A DNA stretch of 64,000 bases from Actinacidiphila yeochonensis CN732 (GCF_000745345.1 NZ_JQNR01000002.1:124001-188000), one strand, 5' to 3'; positions 8,189 to 17,075 are shown, numbered from the stretch's first letter. The notes: generated by a model not told the origin, from the sequence alone. Numbers and translations: made by a program.

Positions 8189-9629
8189 CGCGGACCTCCG
8201 GGGCGTAGCGGCCCCACAGCAGTGCCAGCAGCCGGTCCGAGCCGCCCGCCACCCGCGCGAACGCCTCCTCCCACGAGCCTTCCTCCGGACCCCCGTCGGC
8301 GCCGACGGGCGGGGTGGGAGCCTTGCGGCGCGCCCACAGGCTCGGCGCGGGCGGCAGCGCCCCGCCCACGGCGCGCACGGCAGTTTCCAGGCCGGCCAGG
8401 TGCTCGCCGACCCCGCGGCCGAGCGCGGTGATCTCCTCGGGGTGGTTGAAGGGCGTGCCCACGTCCAGCGTCAGCGGCACCAGGTACACCGCGGCCGGGA
8501 CGCCGGTCAGGGCCCGGCGCAGTCCGGCGTGAGTGCGGCCGGTGAACACGCTGTCGTCCAGGTGCACCACCACCTGCCCGCCGGCCTCCAGGCGCCCGGT
8601 GCGCCACGCGGTGCCCGAGACCCGGGCCATCTCCTCCTCGTGGACCGAACCCCGGGCGAGCGCGAGGCGGACCCGGCCACGCTGACCGGCCGGCAGCATC
8701 CCGGCGAGCACCGGACCCGCGGCCATCGCGCCGAATGCCTCGCTGACCAGCAGCACCGGCGCGCCCGGATGTGCTGCGTCTAGCGCCGGCCATCGGGTGT
8801 GGGCGACCGCGGCGATCTGCCACAGCACGTCGCCCTCGCGCACGGCGCGCACCGCGTCCGCCGCGACCTCGGGCCCCTGAAGCGCCCGCCCCAGCTTGCG
8901 CAGGACCTCCGGGATCCGGGCATCGGAGCTCAACGCGGCGGCCCGCTCCGCCCAGGTGGCCCGATCGTACGGACCGGCCTGACAGCCGTCCGGCTGCCAC
9001 CGGTTCCAGGCCGCCTCGGCCAGCAGCGCACCGAGCCCCTCCAGGACCTCGTCCAGCACCCCGGCCGCCCCGCCGTCAGCGAGGACCGCGGCGCTCCACC
9101 GCGCGGTGCACACGTCCTGTACCGCCGATTCCAGGAACGCCAGCCACGCCAACCACGCGTACCACCCGGCCGGTTCGCGCGCCGCGGGCTCCGCCAGCGG
9201 ACGGGCGAACTCCGCGTACCGGGGCCACCGTTGCTGGACGGCGGCGAACCTCGGGCCGGGCGCGGGAGCGCGGCCGGGCAGGTACATCTGCGCGTCGGCC
9301 GCGTAGTAGCCGAAGCCCCGCAGATACACCCAGCCCCCGCGCACCACACGGTCGTCGAAGAACACACGTGCCGCTGCCGGAAGTTGGTCCTCCCGGGCGG
9401 CAGGAAGGCGGAACCCGCCGCCGTCCGCCAGATGCTGCGCCGCCGCGACGCCCGGCGGCAGGCTGATCGCGACGTCGGCCCGGAGCGCCGCCGTCCAGCA
9501 GCGCTCCAGCTCCCGGCGCTGCCCGGCCATCTCCCTCGACCAGCCGAACAGCCGCCGTCGCACCGGCAGCACCAGGCCCGCCCGGCGAGGCTCGGCGGGC
9601 GCGGTGGGGACGGCGGCCCGGGCGGTCAT
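8181..9629 (-). CDS. Large phosphoribosyltransferase-like protein (482 aa)
   Basis: Residues about 290-390 carry PRT features: PVLLVSEAFGAMAAGPVLAG, then a PRPP-loop-like VVVHLDDSVFTGRTHAGL at 353-370. The N-terminal 280 residues are of unknown fold and rich in Ala, Trp and Arg. Like the 439-aa PRT-like protein, the PRT domain is C-terminal on a long unrecognised domain, which suggests a shared architecture although the N-termini are not obviously similar. The ATG overlaps the aminotransferase stop (ATGA). It could be a ribosyltransferase or a catalytically altered, regulatory PRT fold. Confidence 0.65.
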   Translation of the reverse strand: MTARAAVPTAPAEPRRAGLVLPVRRRLFGWSREMAGQRRELERCWTAALRADVAISLPPGVAAAQHLADGGGFRLPAAREDQLPAAARVFFDDRVVRGGWVYLRGFGYYAADAQMYLPGRAPAPGPRFAAVQQRWPRYAEFARPLAEPAAREPAGWYAWLAWLAFLESAVQDVCTARWSAAVLADGGAAGVLDEVLEGLGALLAEAAWNRWQPDGCQAGPYDRATWAERAAALSSDARIPEVLRKLGRALQGPEVAADAVRAVREGDVLWQIAAVAHTRWPALDAAHPGAPVLLVSEAFGAMAAGPVLAGMLPAGQRGRVRLALARGSVHEEEMARVSGTAWRTGRLEAGGQVVVHLDDSVFTGRTHAGLRRALTGVPAAVYLVPLTLDVGTPFNHPEEITALGRGVGEHLAGLETAVRAVGGALPPAPSLWARRKAPTPPVGADGGPEEGSWEEAFARVAGGSDRLLALLWGRYAPEVRDA

Positions 9630-10834
9630 GCCGCCACCGGCAGGGCCAGGGCCTGCGACGCCTCGGCGAAGGCGGCGGCGTAGGCGTCGATCGTCTCCTC
9701 GGTGTCCTGGTCGGTGACGCTCACGCTGATCCGGCCCACGTTGTAGACGCTCTCGCCGCGGAAGGGCCCGCACCGCCGCGGCCGCCAGGTGCCGTCCGCC
9801 GCGCGCAGCGGGACCGGACGCGTGAACAGCGGCATCCCGGACAGCGAGCCGACCGACGGGTAGTGCGCCGGAACCCCGGCGTCCTTCAGCCTCCGCAGGT
9901 AGGCGTCGACGTCCACACCGGGCCTCAGCTCGCCGGGCTGGATTTGCGGCCGGTAGGAGAACCAGCCGCCCATGCCAGCGCCGGGCCGCACCACCGGCGG
10001 CCGCACCCCCGCAAGGCCCTCAAGGCCCCGGCTCAGACGCTCCAGCAGCGCGCGGCGAGCCGCCAGGCGTTCCACCAGGTCCGCGGCGTTGGCCAGGCCC
10101 ACCACCGCGGCCAGCGGGTGCATCCGCATCTTCAGCCCCAGCCCGGTCTCCCCGAACGCCGCCAGCTCCGGGTCCTTCAGCAGCAGGGCGCGGCCGCGGT
10201 AGTGGCCGGCCAGCAGAGCCCGCTCGCGCCACTGCGGGCGCGCGGCGCTGAACAGTCCGCCCTCACCGGCGGGCCAGGACTTCCTGTCCTGCATGCTGCC
10301 GACGCAGATGTCGCCGAACGTCCCCACCCGCTGCCCGCGCAGCGTCGACAGGTAGGCGTGGCTGATGTCCTCGATCAGGTGCAGATCCCGTTCGCGGCAG
10401 ATCCGGGTGATCTCCTCCATCGCGGCGGGGTGCCCCAGGTAGTGCGTCACCGTCACGCACCGGGTCAGCGGGGTGATCGCCGCCTCCAGCGCCGCCGGGC
10501 ACAGGTTTCCGGTGTCCGCCTCGACGTCGACGAGTACCGCGTTGAGACCGGCGTGCAGCGCCGGGCTCAGCGAGGCGTGGAACGTGGTGACCGGTCCGAT
10601 CACCTCCGAGCCGGGCGGCATGTCCAGCGCGAGGTAGGCCGCGTGCAGTCCGGCGGTGCCCGAGGAGAACGACAGCGGATCCGGCAGGCCCAGGACCTTC
10701 TCGATCCGCTGCTCCAGCTCCCCGATCACGCCGGAGCCGTCCGCCACCGACAGCGCCCCTCCCGCGCGAACGTACTCCGCGAGCGCAGCCGCGATCCGCT
10801 CGCGCTGCGGACCCGGCTCGAAACGGTGCGGCAT
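9626..10834 (-). CDS. DegT/DnrJ/EryC1-type PLP aminotransferase
   Basis: This 402-aa fold-type I aminotransferase carries LSFSSGTAGLHAA for cofactor phosphate binding and LIEDISHAYLSTLRGQRVG. The Schiff-base Lys is about K185 in DRKSWPAGEGG. Family members transaminate keto-sugars or cyclitols. The ATG at 10832-10834 has GGAGG with five-base spacing; a TTG twelve bases upstream is less likely. It is the first gene of a minus-strand operon running to 879 and faces a divergent regulator. In this setting it probably installs an amine on a sugar or cyclitol part of the product (inference). Confidence 0.9.
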   Translation of the reverse strand: MPHRFEPGPQRERIAAALAEYVRAGGALSVADGSGVIGELEQRIEKVLGLPDPLSFSSGTAGLHAAYLALDMPPGSEVIGPVTTFHASLSPALHAGLNAVLVDVEADTGNLCPAALEAAITPLTRCVTVTHYLGHPAAMEEITRICRERDLHLIEDISHAYLSTLRGQRVGTFGDICVGSMQDRKSWPAGEGGLFSAARPQWRERALLAGHYRGRALLLKDPELAAFGETGLGLKMRMHPLAAVVGLANAADLVERLAARRALLERLSRGLEGLAGVRPPVVRPGAGMGGWFSYRPQIQPGELRPGVDVDAYLRRLKDAGVPAHYPSVGSLSGMPLFTRPVPLRAADGTWRPRRCGPFRGESVYNVGRISVSVTDQDTEETIDAYAAAFAEASQALALPVAA

Positions 10835-11086
10835 GGCGTCCTCCAACTCCCGCGTACCGGACGCCGGTAGGCGGCCGTACGCGTCGTGACAGGTGGCGGC
10901 GACGGCCCAGATGGTGGCCGGCCAAGCCGTCGGCGCGGTCGGCCGGCGGCGGGCTCACCAGCACACAGCGCCCGAAGAGGCTGCGGCAGGGGGGACCGGA
11001 GAGAACGTTGAGAATTTCGCGGCGAGAGCGAGAAAAGCCGAGAATTCGCGCCCCACGCAGGAGATCTGACGTAGCGTCCGGGCGTG
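10835..11086. promoter_or_regulatory. Divergent promoter region with a repeated GAGAATT(T)CGCG box
   Basis: This 252-base non-coding interval lies between the aminotransferase operon and an XRE/TPR regulator. Two near-identical boxes, GAGAATTTCGCG (11010-11021) and GAGAATTCGCG (11040-11050), lie about 30 bases apart, roughly three helical turns on one face of the DNA. A possible -10 (TAGCGT, 11071-11076) lies just before the regulator's GTG/ATG, and no ribosome-binding site is at normal spacing, so the regulator mRNA may be leaderless. Operator function is inferred from position and repetition. Confidence 0.45.
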
Positions 11087-12526
11087 ATGACCCTCCGCGA
11101 CGCGACGTCGGCGGACGCCGGGTCGGCGTCCGCGCCCCCCTTGAACCAGGCCCTGGCCGCCGCCCTCCAGGCAGCCCGGTGGACACCCCGTGATCTCGTC
11201 CGGGCCCTCAACCCCCGCCTGGAAGCCGCCGGCCAGCCCACCTTGCACCTGACCGCCGGCCGGGCCTGGCTCAACGGCACCCGGCCCCGCTCCGCGACCG
11301 TGCGCCGGCTCGCGGCCACCGTCCTCACCGAGGCCACCGGCGAACCCTTCAACGCCGCGGACCTCTGGGGAGAACCCGCTGCGGGCGGCGCGAAGGCCGA
11401 GAAGACCGCCACCGACGACCTCGTCGGCCGCCGCTCGGTCGCCGACGTCCTGGCCACCGCCACCGCGTGGACCGCCACCGACCCGCAAGAGCAGGCCATC
11501 CTCCACCCGGCAGGCGACAGCCAGCTCCTGAGCGCCGTCTGGGACGCCACCCGGCAAAGCCCGCTGCGCACCGCCGCACCGGGCACCCAGGAGCAGGTCC
11601 TGCCCGCGTTCGTCGACGTCCTCGAAGGCCACCTCGGCCGCCTGCGGCGCCTGGACGACACCGCCGGAGGCGGAGCCCTGTCCCAGCGGTACGTGCGCAT
11701 CGAACTCGCCGGCGTCCTCGACCTGGTCCGCAGCAGCAGTTACACCACCGACGTCGGCACCCGCCTCCTGGCCACCGCCAGCGGCATGGCCCAGCTCAGC
11801 GGATGGATGGCCTTCGACGCCGACCTTCACGCCGCCGCCCAGCGCTATCAGCTCCTCGCGATCCGCCTCGCCCGAGCCGCCGGCGACACCACCACGGTCG
11901 CCAACGTCTTAGGCATGCTGGCCTACCAGCACGCCGCGACCGGCAAGCCCGCCGCCGCCCTGCGCTACGCCGAAGCCGCCGTCGACCACACCGCCCGCAG
12001 CAGCCCCGTCGTCCGCGCCCGCGCCTGGGGCCGTATGGCCACCGCCCACGCCGCCGCCGGCGACGTCAGTGCCTTCCGCGACGCCACCGACCGCTGCCGG
12101 ACCCTCCTGGAACACCGGCGCGACGACGACCCTCCCTCCTTGTACTACTTCACCCCCGAACAGGTCTCAGCCGAGGCCGGCCACGCCCTCGTCGAACTCG
12201 CCGCCACCAACCCCGCCCACACCAGGCGCCTGCTCGCCGAGGCAACCACGCTCCTGTCCCCCCTCACCGACCACGGCCCCACCAGCGGATTCCCCCGCTC
12301 CGCGCTCCTGCACGGCATCCACCTCGCGCATGCCCACCTCCTCGCCCGCGACCCCGACGCCACCGCAGCCACCCTCCTGCAACTCGCCGACCGGGTACCC
12401 GACGTTCAGTCCATCCGCTGCCGCAACCTCCTACGCCGGATCCGCCGTTCAGCAGGTGCCCGTATGCGCGCACCGGACGGCGCCCGTGCGCTCACCGCCG
12501 TCGACAGGGCACTATCGGCTACATGA
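11087..12526 (+). CDS. XRE-like/TPR transcriptional regulator with a TTA codon
   Basis: This 479-aa protein has an N-terminal helix-turn-helix-like region (residues about 15-90, TPRDLVRALNPRL...RAWLNGTRPRSATVRRLA). A long alpha-helical, TPR-like C-terminal part follows (repeated ALRYAEAAVDHTA, ARAWGRMATAHAAAGD). The layout is common in Streptomyces regulators next to natural-product genes. The ATG is preceded by an in-frame GTG at 11084; either could serve a leaderless transcript. An in-frame TTA codon at 11909-11911 (Leu in NVLGML) would make translation depend on the bldA tRNA. It is divergent from the aminotransferase operon, so it probably controls it. Confidence 0.8.
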   Translation: MTLRDATSADAGSASAPPLNQALAAALQAARWTPRDLVRALNPRLEAAGQPTLHLTAGRAWLNGTRPRSATVRRLAATVLTEATGEPFNAADLWGEPAAGGAKAEKTATDDLVGRRSVADVLATATAWTATDPQEQAILHPAGDSQLLSAVWDATRQSPLRTAAPGTQEQVLPAFVDVLEGHLGRLRRLDDTAGGGALSQRYVRIELAGVLDLVRSSSYTTDVGTRLLATASGMAQLSGWMAFDADLHAAAQRYQLLAIRLARAAGDTTTVANVLGMLAYQHAATGKPAAALRYAEAAVDHTARSSPVVRARAWGRMATAHAAAGDVSAFRDATDRCRTLLEHRRDDDPPSLYYFTPEQVSAEAGHALVELAATNPAHTRRLLAEATTLLSPLTDHGPTSGFPRSALLHGIHLAHAHLLARDPDATAATLLQLADRVPDVQSIRCRNLLRRIRRSAGARMRAPDGARALTAVDRALSAT

Positions 12527-13044
12527 CCTTCGTGCCCACCGCCTCCGACGCCCCGGCCGCGATACGCCTGACGCCCTCCGTGATCGCCGCACCCTACGAC
12601 CACCCGGACGCGCGCCGCCTGACCCAGGCCCTACGCGCCGAACAGCACACGTTGTACGGCTTCGCCGACGACCCGGACGCCACCCCCGAGGCGGACTTCG
12701 ATCCGCCCGCCGGCCTGTTCCTCATCGCGAACGTCGGCGACGAGGCGGTCGGGTGCGGAGGCGTACGCCTTCTCGACGAGCACACCGCGGAGATCAAACG
12801 CATGTATGTCTCTGGCGTCGCCCGCGGCCACGGAATCGGCCGGTATCTCCTCGAACGCCTCGAACAGCACGCTGTCAGCCGCGGGGCAAAGCGGATCATG
12901 CTGGAGACCGGGCGGCGCAACTCGGCCGCCCTTGCCCTCTACCACCGCGCCGGTTACCTGCTCTGTCCCTCCTACGTTGCCGGACGCGACCCCCAAGTCA
13001 ACCGGGCCATGACCAAGGCCCTCGGCAGCAGCTCACCGCGATAG
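12523..13044 (+). CDS. GNAT-family N-acetyltransferase
   Basis: This 173-aa acetyltransferase has acetyl-CoA-binding motif A in MYVSGVARGHGIGRYLLERLE (Q/RxxGxG/A type) and motif B in ETGRRNSAALALYHRAGYL. A preceding strand region reads AVGCGGVRLLDEHTAEIKRM. The ATG overlaps the regulator stop (ATGA), so the two genes are co-translated. Members acetylate amines of small molecules or proteins; self-resistance or tailoring are both possible and nothing in the sequence decides between them. Confidence 0.88.
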   Translation: MTFVPTASDAPAAIRLTPSVIAAPYDHPDARRLTQALRAEQHTLYGFADDPDATPEADFDPPAGLFLIANVGDEAVGCGGVRLLDEHTAEIKRMYVSGVARGHGIGRYLLERLEQHAVSRGAKRIMLETGRRNSAALALYHRAGYLLCPSYVAGRDPQVNRAMTKALGSSSPR

Positions 13045-13490
13045 CCGGGGGACCGCCCCGTCCGGCGCCGGCCTCCTGCCAAGGAGGGTGAAGTACTCCG
13101 TCGCGATGATCGACTCCCGCTCCGCTGCGGGAAGCCGGGACAGGATTCCGGGAAGGGGCCGCTCCCGCGCCGCTCCACTGCGGTGCGCCAGGATCGCGGC
13201 CAACTTCAGGTCCGTGCAGTCGCTCACGTCGACCGTCTCAGTGACGTGCTCGTCCGGAACGCTGAGCACCTTCTTACCGACCCGTGTCAATAGCACACCC
13301 AGATCGCCCACCCCCGAATCCGGGTGCGTCGCGGCGTACAGCGCATCGGGCTGCCACGGATCCCCGGCCTGCGGGTAGAGGTGCTCCGGGCCCGCGGCGT
13401 GGAACGCCAACAGGGCCAGCCGCCTGGTGGGTGCGGAGGTGGTCCGGATGGCCAGTCAGCTGGCCGTAGGCGCGGAAGAGGACGGAGGCA
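13033..13490 (-). pseudogene. Remnant of a PIG-L/LmbE-type deacetylase
   Basis: The frame ending at 13033 encodes the C-terminal part of a PIG-L (GlcNAc-type de-N-acetylase) protein: LAFHAAGPEHLYPQAG, a TxTVDV-like strand, and AHRSGAARE. The characteristic zinc-ligand segment TGHPDHLRTHQ lies just upstream at about 13430-13465 but in a different frame, so a one-base shift separates the two pieces. The N-terminal two-thirds, including the first zinc motif, is absent before the next gene. It is therefore a truncated, frameshifted relic. It may mark a former deacetylation step in the cluster. Confidence 0.7.
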
Positions 13491-13541
13491 CGGGTAAGGC
13501 CCTTTCCGGCGAACGCGGTCGCGGGCGTGGTCGGTGGCGGC

Positions 13542-14699
13542 CTACCGGCCGGGGGAGCCGTACGGCTGGAAGTGGGCGGGCGGGTGATCGAGCGCGAGGG
13601 TGGCGTCCCAGGCGATCAGGCACTGGGCGCTGGGAACGAACAACGGCTGGGGCAGCGCGGTAAGAGGCCAGAACCGCCAGGACCCGATGGCCTCCTCTCG
13701 TTGCTGGGGAATGCCAGACCAGCGGGTGACCAGGACGGGCACCGTCAGCCGTACGACGTCGCCCACCCGGTCCAGGAGCGTGCCCAGCACCTGTACGCCG
13801 TCGGGCTCGGCCACGAGGCCGGCTTCCTCGCGGAGCTCGCGAACAGCGGCCTCGGCAAAGGTCTCGCCCGGTTCGACGGTCCCGCCGGCGAGCTCCCAGG
13901 TACGGCGCCGGTGTTGGCCGAGCAGGATGCCGTCCGGGCCGTGCACGATCACGCCGACTCCGAGGGCGGTGTTCGGCGGAGGAGGTGCGCTGGTGCGGGG
14001 GCGGCTGGGCACGCGTTCCGGACGGCGGGCCGTGTACAGCCGGTAGGAGACCGCGTTGTCCGCCGTCGGGGAGTCGATCGCCGTGACCGTTTCCAGAGTG
14101 AGGCCGTGCTGGACCAGGAGGTCCTCCCAGAGCTGCACGCTGAGGACCCACATGTTCACCGGGTGGTCCTCGGTCGTGCCGGGCAGCCGCAGGATCTCGG
14201 GGCGCGGGGTCACCTCGGTTGAGGGCCCGGCGCCGCCGGAGTTGGTGTGCAGCGCGGAGAAGACCAGGCGTCCGCCCGGTTTGAGCCCGTTGGCCAGGGC
14301 GGGCACCAGCCGGCCCGGGTCCAGGTACGGCACGGAGCCGACGGAGTAGATCAGGTCGTACGGGTCGGCAGCACGCAGGTGGGCCACCGCGTCGGCGCAC
14401 ACCAGGTGCAGGCCGGGGTGGTCCGGGTAGCGGGTGAGGGCGCGCTGGTGCTGGGCGGGTGAGGCGTCGACGGCGGTGACCTCGGCGCCCAGGGTGGCCA
14501 GGTGCGCGGCGTGCCGGCCGAGGCCGCTGCCGAGGTCGAGGACACGTAGTCCCGCCACCTCGCCGAGGACGCTGATGCCGGGGCCGGTCTCCGGGATTCC
14601 CCAGTCCCACCGGTCCAGCTCCGGCAGCTGAAGTCCTCTGGTCAGCTGGTGGGTGCCGTAGGTGTTCCAGATGTCGAGGGTGTCCTTCTCGGTGGTCAC
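13542..14699 (-). CDS. Methyltransferase-Nudix hydrolase fusion
   Basis: This 385-aa protein has two domains. Residues about 10-225 are a class I methyltransferase (LRVLDLGSGLGRHAAHL at 51-67, EVTAVDAS, LKPGGRLVFSAL). After a Pro-rich linker, residues about 243-380 form a Nudix hydrolase with an exact Nudix box at 273-295 (GTVEPGETFAEA...RELREEAGL). The GTG start has GGAGGACTCG directly upstream. Nudix domains cleave nucleoside-diphosphate-linked compounds. Fusion to a methyltransferase suggests both act on the same nucleotide-linked intermediate. Separate methyltransferase and Nudix genes occur nearby. Confidence 0.88.
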   Translation of the reverse strand: MTTEKDTLDIWNTYGTHQLTRGLQLPELDRWDWGIPETGPGISVLGEVAGLRVLDLGSGLGRHAAHLATLGAEVTAVDASPAQHQRALTRYPDHPGLHLVCADAVAHLRAADPYDLIYSVGSVPYLDPGRLVPALANGLKPGGRLVFSALHTNSGGAGPSTEVTPRPEILRLPGTTEDHPVNMWVLSVQLWEDLLVQHGLTLETVTAIDSPTADNAVSYRLYTARRPERVPSRPRTSAPPPPNTALGVGVIVHGPDGILLGQHRRRTWELAGGTVEPGETFAEAAVRELREEAGLVAEPDGVQVLGTLLDRVGDVVRLTVPVLVTRWSGIPQQREEAIGSWRFWPLTALPQPLFVPSAQCLIAWDATLALDHPPAHFQPYGSPGR

Positions 14700-14731
14700 C
14701 GAGTCCTCCAGCGGAAAGGGGTGAGTGGGAG

Positions 14732-15310
14732 TCAGGGGCGCAGGGCGTAGCAGCGGAGCACGTCGAGGTCGGCAGCCTGGGCAGCGGACCAGCCGGCGGT
14801 GAGGATTTCGGCCTCGGCGGGGCTGATCCCGAGACCGTGGAGGGGGTCGGTGCCCTCGCGGCGTCCGGCGATCTCGGTGACCACCCAGAACGTCCCGCCC
14901 GGGACAAGGAGGTGGCGGACGCGGTTAAGGAAGGCCGCCTTGTCGTCCATCCACCGGTAGACCAGGCGGCAGGTGATGACCGCGTATGCGGGCTCCGGCA
15001 GCGCCGTGAGGTCGCTGGTGGTGATGTCGCCGCACCGCCACACGGGACCGGGGACGGGGCCGTCGTCGTGGGCGGCGGCGAGTGCGACGGCGCTGGGGGA
15101 GATGTCGATGCCGGTGGTGCGGTATCCGAGCTCGTGGTGAAGGTGGCGGGCCAGGGTGCCGTCGCCGCAGCCGAGGTCGAGGGCGGGGCGACTGCGACCG
15201 GGGCCGAGATGTTCGGCCATCAACTGGGTTTCGGGGCCGTCGAGTTGCCGGTAGCGACGGCCGCCCGCCCAGAGCGGTTCCCAGTACGCGGCGGTCGAGG
15301 TCGTCGTCAT
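14732..15310 (-). CDS. SAM-dependent methyltransferase
   Basis: This 192-aa compact class I methyltransferase shows motif I ALDLGCGDGTLARHL, motif II TGIDISPSAVALA, and the post-II region VITCRLVYRWMDDKAAFLNRVRHLLVPGGTFWVVTE. The ATG overlaps the stop of the MFS transporter gene upstream (ATGA). It is one of five methyltransferase domains in this half of the window, so the product, or alternative products, may be heavily methylated. The acceptor is unknown. Confidence 0.88.
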   Translation of the reverse strand: MTTTSTAAYWEPLWAGGRRYRQLDGPETQLMAEHLGPGRSRPALDLGCGDGTLARHLHHELGYRTTGIDISPSAVALAAAHDDGPVPGPVWRCGDITTSDLTALPEPAYAVITCRLVYRWMDDKAAFLNRVRHLLVPGGTFWVVTEIAGRREGTDPLHGLGISPAEAEILTAGWSAAQAADLDVLRCYALRP

Positions 15311-16605
15311 GAGGCTCCTTCACGGGCGGGCGGCACGGCGGTGCGCGCGGGCGGGACGGGCATATCCCGCAGGGCGCAGACAGGGGAGGCGAGCAGAAGG
15401 ATCACGGGGACGATCTGGAGGACTGTGCCGACGGTGAGGGTGCCGCGGACGCCGAGGAAGAGGGCCAGTGCGCCGGCCGCTGCGGCGGCGAGGGGCCGGG
15501 CTCCGGCGGTCACCGTGGTGCTCGCGGCCTGCATGCGGCCCTGGAAGCGGGGTTCGCACAGGATCTGTCTCAAGGACCGCTGGCTCGTCCCGGAGGCTGT
15601 GGCCCAGAACAGCTGAACGGCCAGCGTTCCGGCAAGCGCGATCTGCCAGCGCAGTCCGGACCCGGCGAGCAGGAGGGGGATCTGGGCCAGTGGGCTGACC
15701 GCGAACCCGATGATGATTGTCGGCCCGATGCCGATTCGGGAGGCGATGCGCGGGGCGAGGAGCGCCCCGGCCAGGCTGCCCGCGCCGCCGACGCCCATGA
15801 TCACGCCGAACGCCGTCGGGGATACGTGCAGGTCGGCGAGGAGGTAGTACGCCCAGTACGTGTTCATGACCGCCAGGCCGAAGCTGAGCGTGGACAGGGC
15901 CGCGATCACCGTGCGGATCGTGGGCTGCCCGGCCACGTAGCGCAGGCCCTCACCGATGTCCCGCGCGAGGGTCCGGCGGCCCCCGGGCGGCGGTGCGGCG
16001 ACCGATTCGGGGGTGCGGATGCGCCACACGAGCAGCGCGGAGAGAAGGTAGGAGAGGACGTCGGCGAGGAGCGAGCGGGCCGCGCCGACGGCGCCGACCA
16101 GCGCGGCGCCCGCGTTGTTGCCCGCGCTGTCGGCCACCGACGAGGCCGCGCCGAGCCTCGAGTTCGCGCGCTGTAGCAGGTGAGGTTCGACGAGGGCGGG
16201 CAGGTAGCTGATTGCGGCCGCGTCGTGCACGATCTTGGTGATGCCCAGCACGACAGCGACCGCGTACAGCTGGCCGATGCCGAGCACCCCGGCGAAGGCT
16301 GCGGCCGGGATGGTCGCGAGGCCCGCGGCCGCGGTGAGGTCCGCGGCGATCATCTGGGGCCGCTTGGCGTACCGGTCTGAGAGCGCGCCGGCCGGGAGCG
16401 CCACGACGGCGTTCGGCAGTTGGCCGAGGATGGCGAGCGCGGCGATCTGGGTGGTGGAGGCGTGGAGTTCCAGTACGGCCAGGGTGGGGAGGGCGACGGT
16501 GCTGACCGCGGATCCGGACAGGCTCGCGCACTCGCTGGCGACCAAGCGGCGCAGATCCGGGGTGGTGACCGTCGCGGCCTTGGGCGGCTGGGTGGAGGTC
16601 GTCAC
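15307..16605 (-). CDS. MFS efflux transporter
   Basis: This 432-aa integral membrane protein has about 12 hydrophobic helices and the major facilitator signature between helices 2 and 3 (LPAGALSDRYAKRPQM). It resembles the actinobacterial drug/macrolide-efflux-type MFS group. The GTG start overlaps the upstream Nudix stop as GTGA, placing it in a coupled run kinase - Nudix - MFS - methyltransferase. It probably exports the product of the cluster and gives self-protection. Confidence 0.9.
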   Translation of the reverse strand: MTTSTQPPKAATVTTPDLRRLVASECASLSGSAVSTVALPTLAVLELHASTTQIAALAILGQLPNAVVALPAGALSDRYAKRPQMIAADLTAAAGLATIPAAAFAGVLGIGQLYAVAVVLGITKIVHDAAAISYLPALVEPHLLQRANSRLGAASSVADSAGNNAGAALVGAVGAARSLLADVLSYLLSALLVWRIRTPESVAAPPPGGRRTLARDIGEGLRYVAGQPTIRTVIAALSTLSFGLAVMNTYWAYYLLADLHVSPTAFGVIMGVGGAGSLAGALLAPRIASRIGIGPTIIIGFAVSPLAQIPLLLAGSGLRWQIALAGTLAVQLFWATASGTSQRSLRQILCEPRFQGRMQAASTTVTAGARPLAAAAAGALALFLGVRGTLTVGTVLQIVPVILLLASPVCALRDMPVPPARTAVPPAREGAS

Positions 16606-17075
16606 CCGGCCTCACCGCCCAGCAGTTCCGGGGCGATCACGTTGGCGTAGAACCGGCCGGTGGCGAAGTGGGTGAGGACCGCGTGGGTGAAGGGGTGGCA
16701 GTCGGGCGGCGGGGCGGACGGGTCGACCCACACCAGCTCGGTGTGCTTGTCCGGCTCGCGGTTGTACGGGGTGCCCTCCCACTCCCGCACGGTGAAGGCG
16801 GCGCCGATCACCCGTTCACCGTCCGCCGCGTGGAAATGGAGCAGCTGGCACAGCCGCAGGCGGTCCGGGCTGATGCGGATGCCGACTTCCTCGGCAAGCT
16901 CGCGCGCCGCTCCCTCGTTAAGGAACTCGCCCTTCTCAAGGCGCCCTCCGACGACCGTGAGCATCCCGGGTGAGTGCCACGACGTCTCCTGGTGGCGGAC
17001 GGTCAGGACCCGTCCGTCGCTGGGCCGTTGGAGCAGAACCATGACGTTCCCGATGCTCCGGTGGACGGCGCTCAC
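16602..17075 (-). CDS. Nudix hydrolase
   Basis: This 157-aa single-domain protein has a perfect Nudix box, GRLEKGEFLNEGAARELAEEVGI, within about residues 50-73. It starts at a GTG overlapping the kinase stop (GTGA). The C-terminal half (HTELVWVDPSAPP) is typical of small MutT-like proteins. It lies between a kinase and an exporter, so it may hydrolyse a nucleotide-activated precursor or remove toxic nucleotide by-products. The substrate cannot be specified. Confidence 0.9.
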   Translation of the reverse strand: MSAVHRSIGNVMVLLQRPSDGRVLTVRHQETSWHSPGMLTVVGGRLEKGEFLNEGAARELAEEVGIRISPDRLRLCQLLHFHAADGERVIGAAFTVREWEGTPYNREPDKHTELVWVDPSAPPPDCHPFTHAVLTHFATGRFYANVIAPELLGGEAG

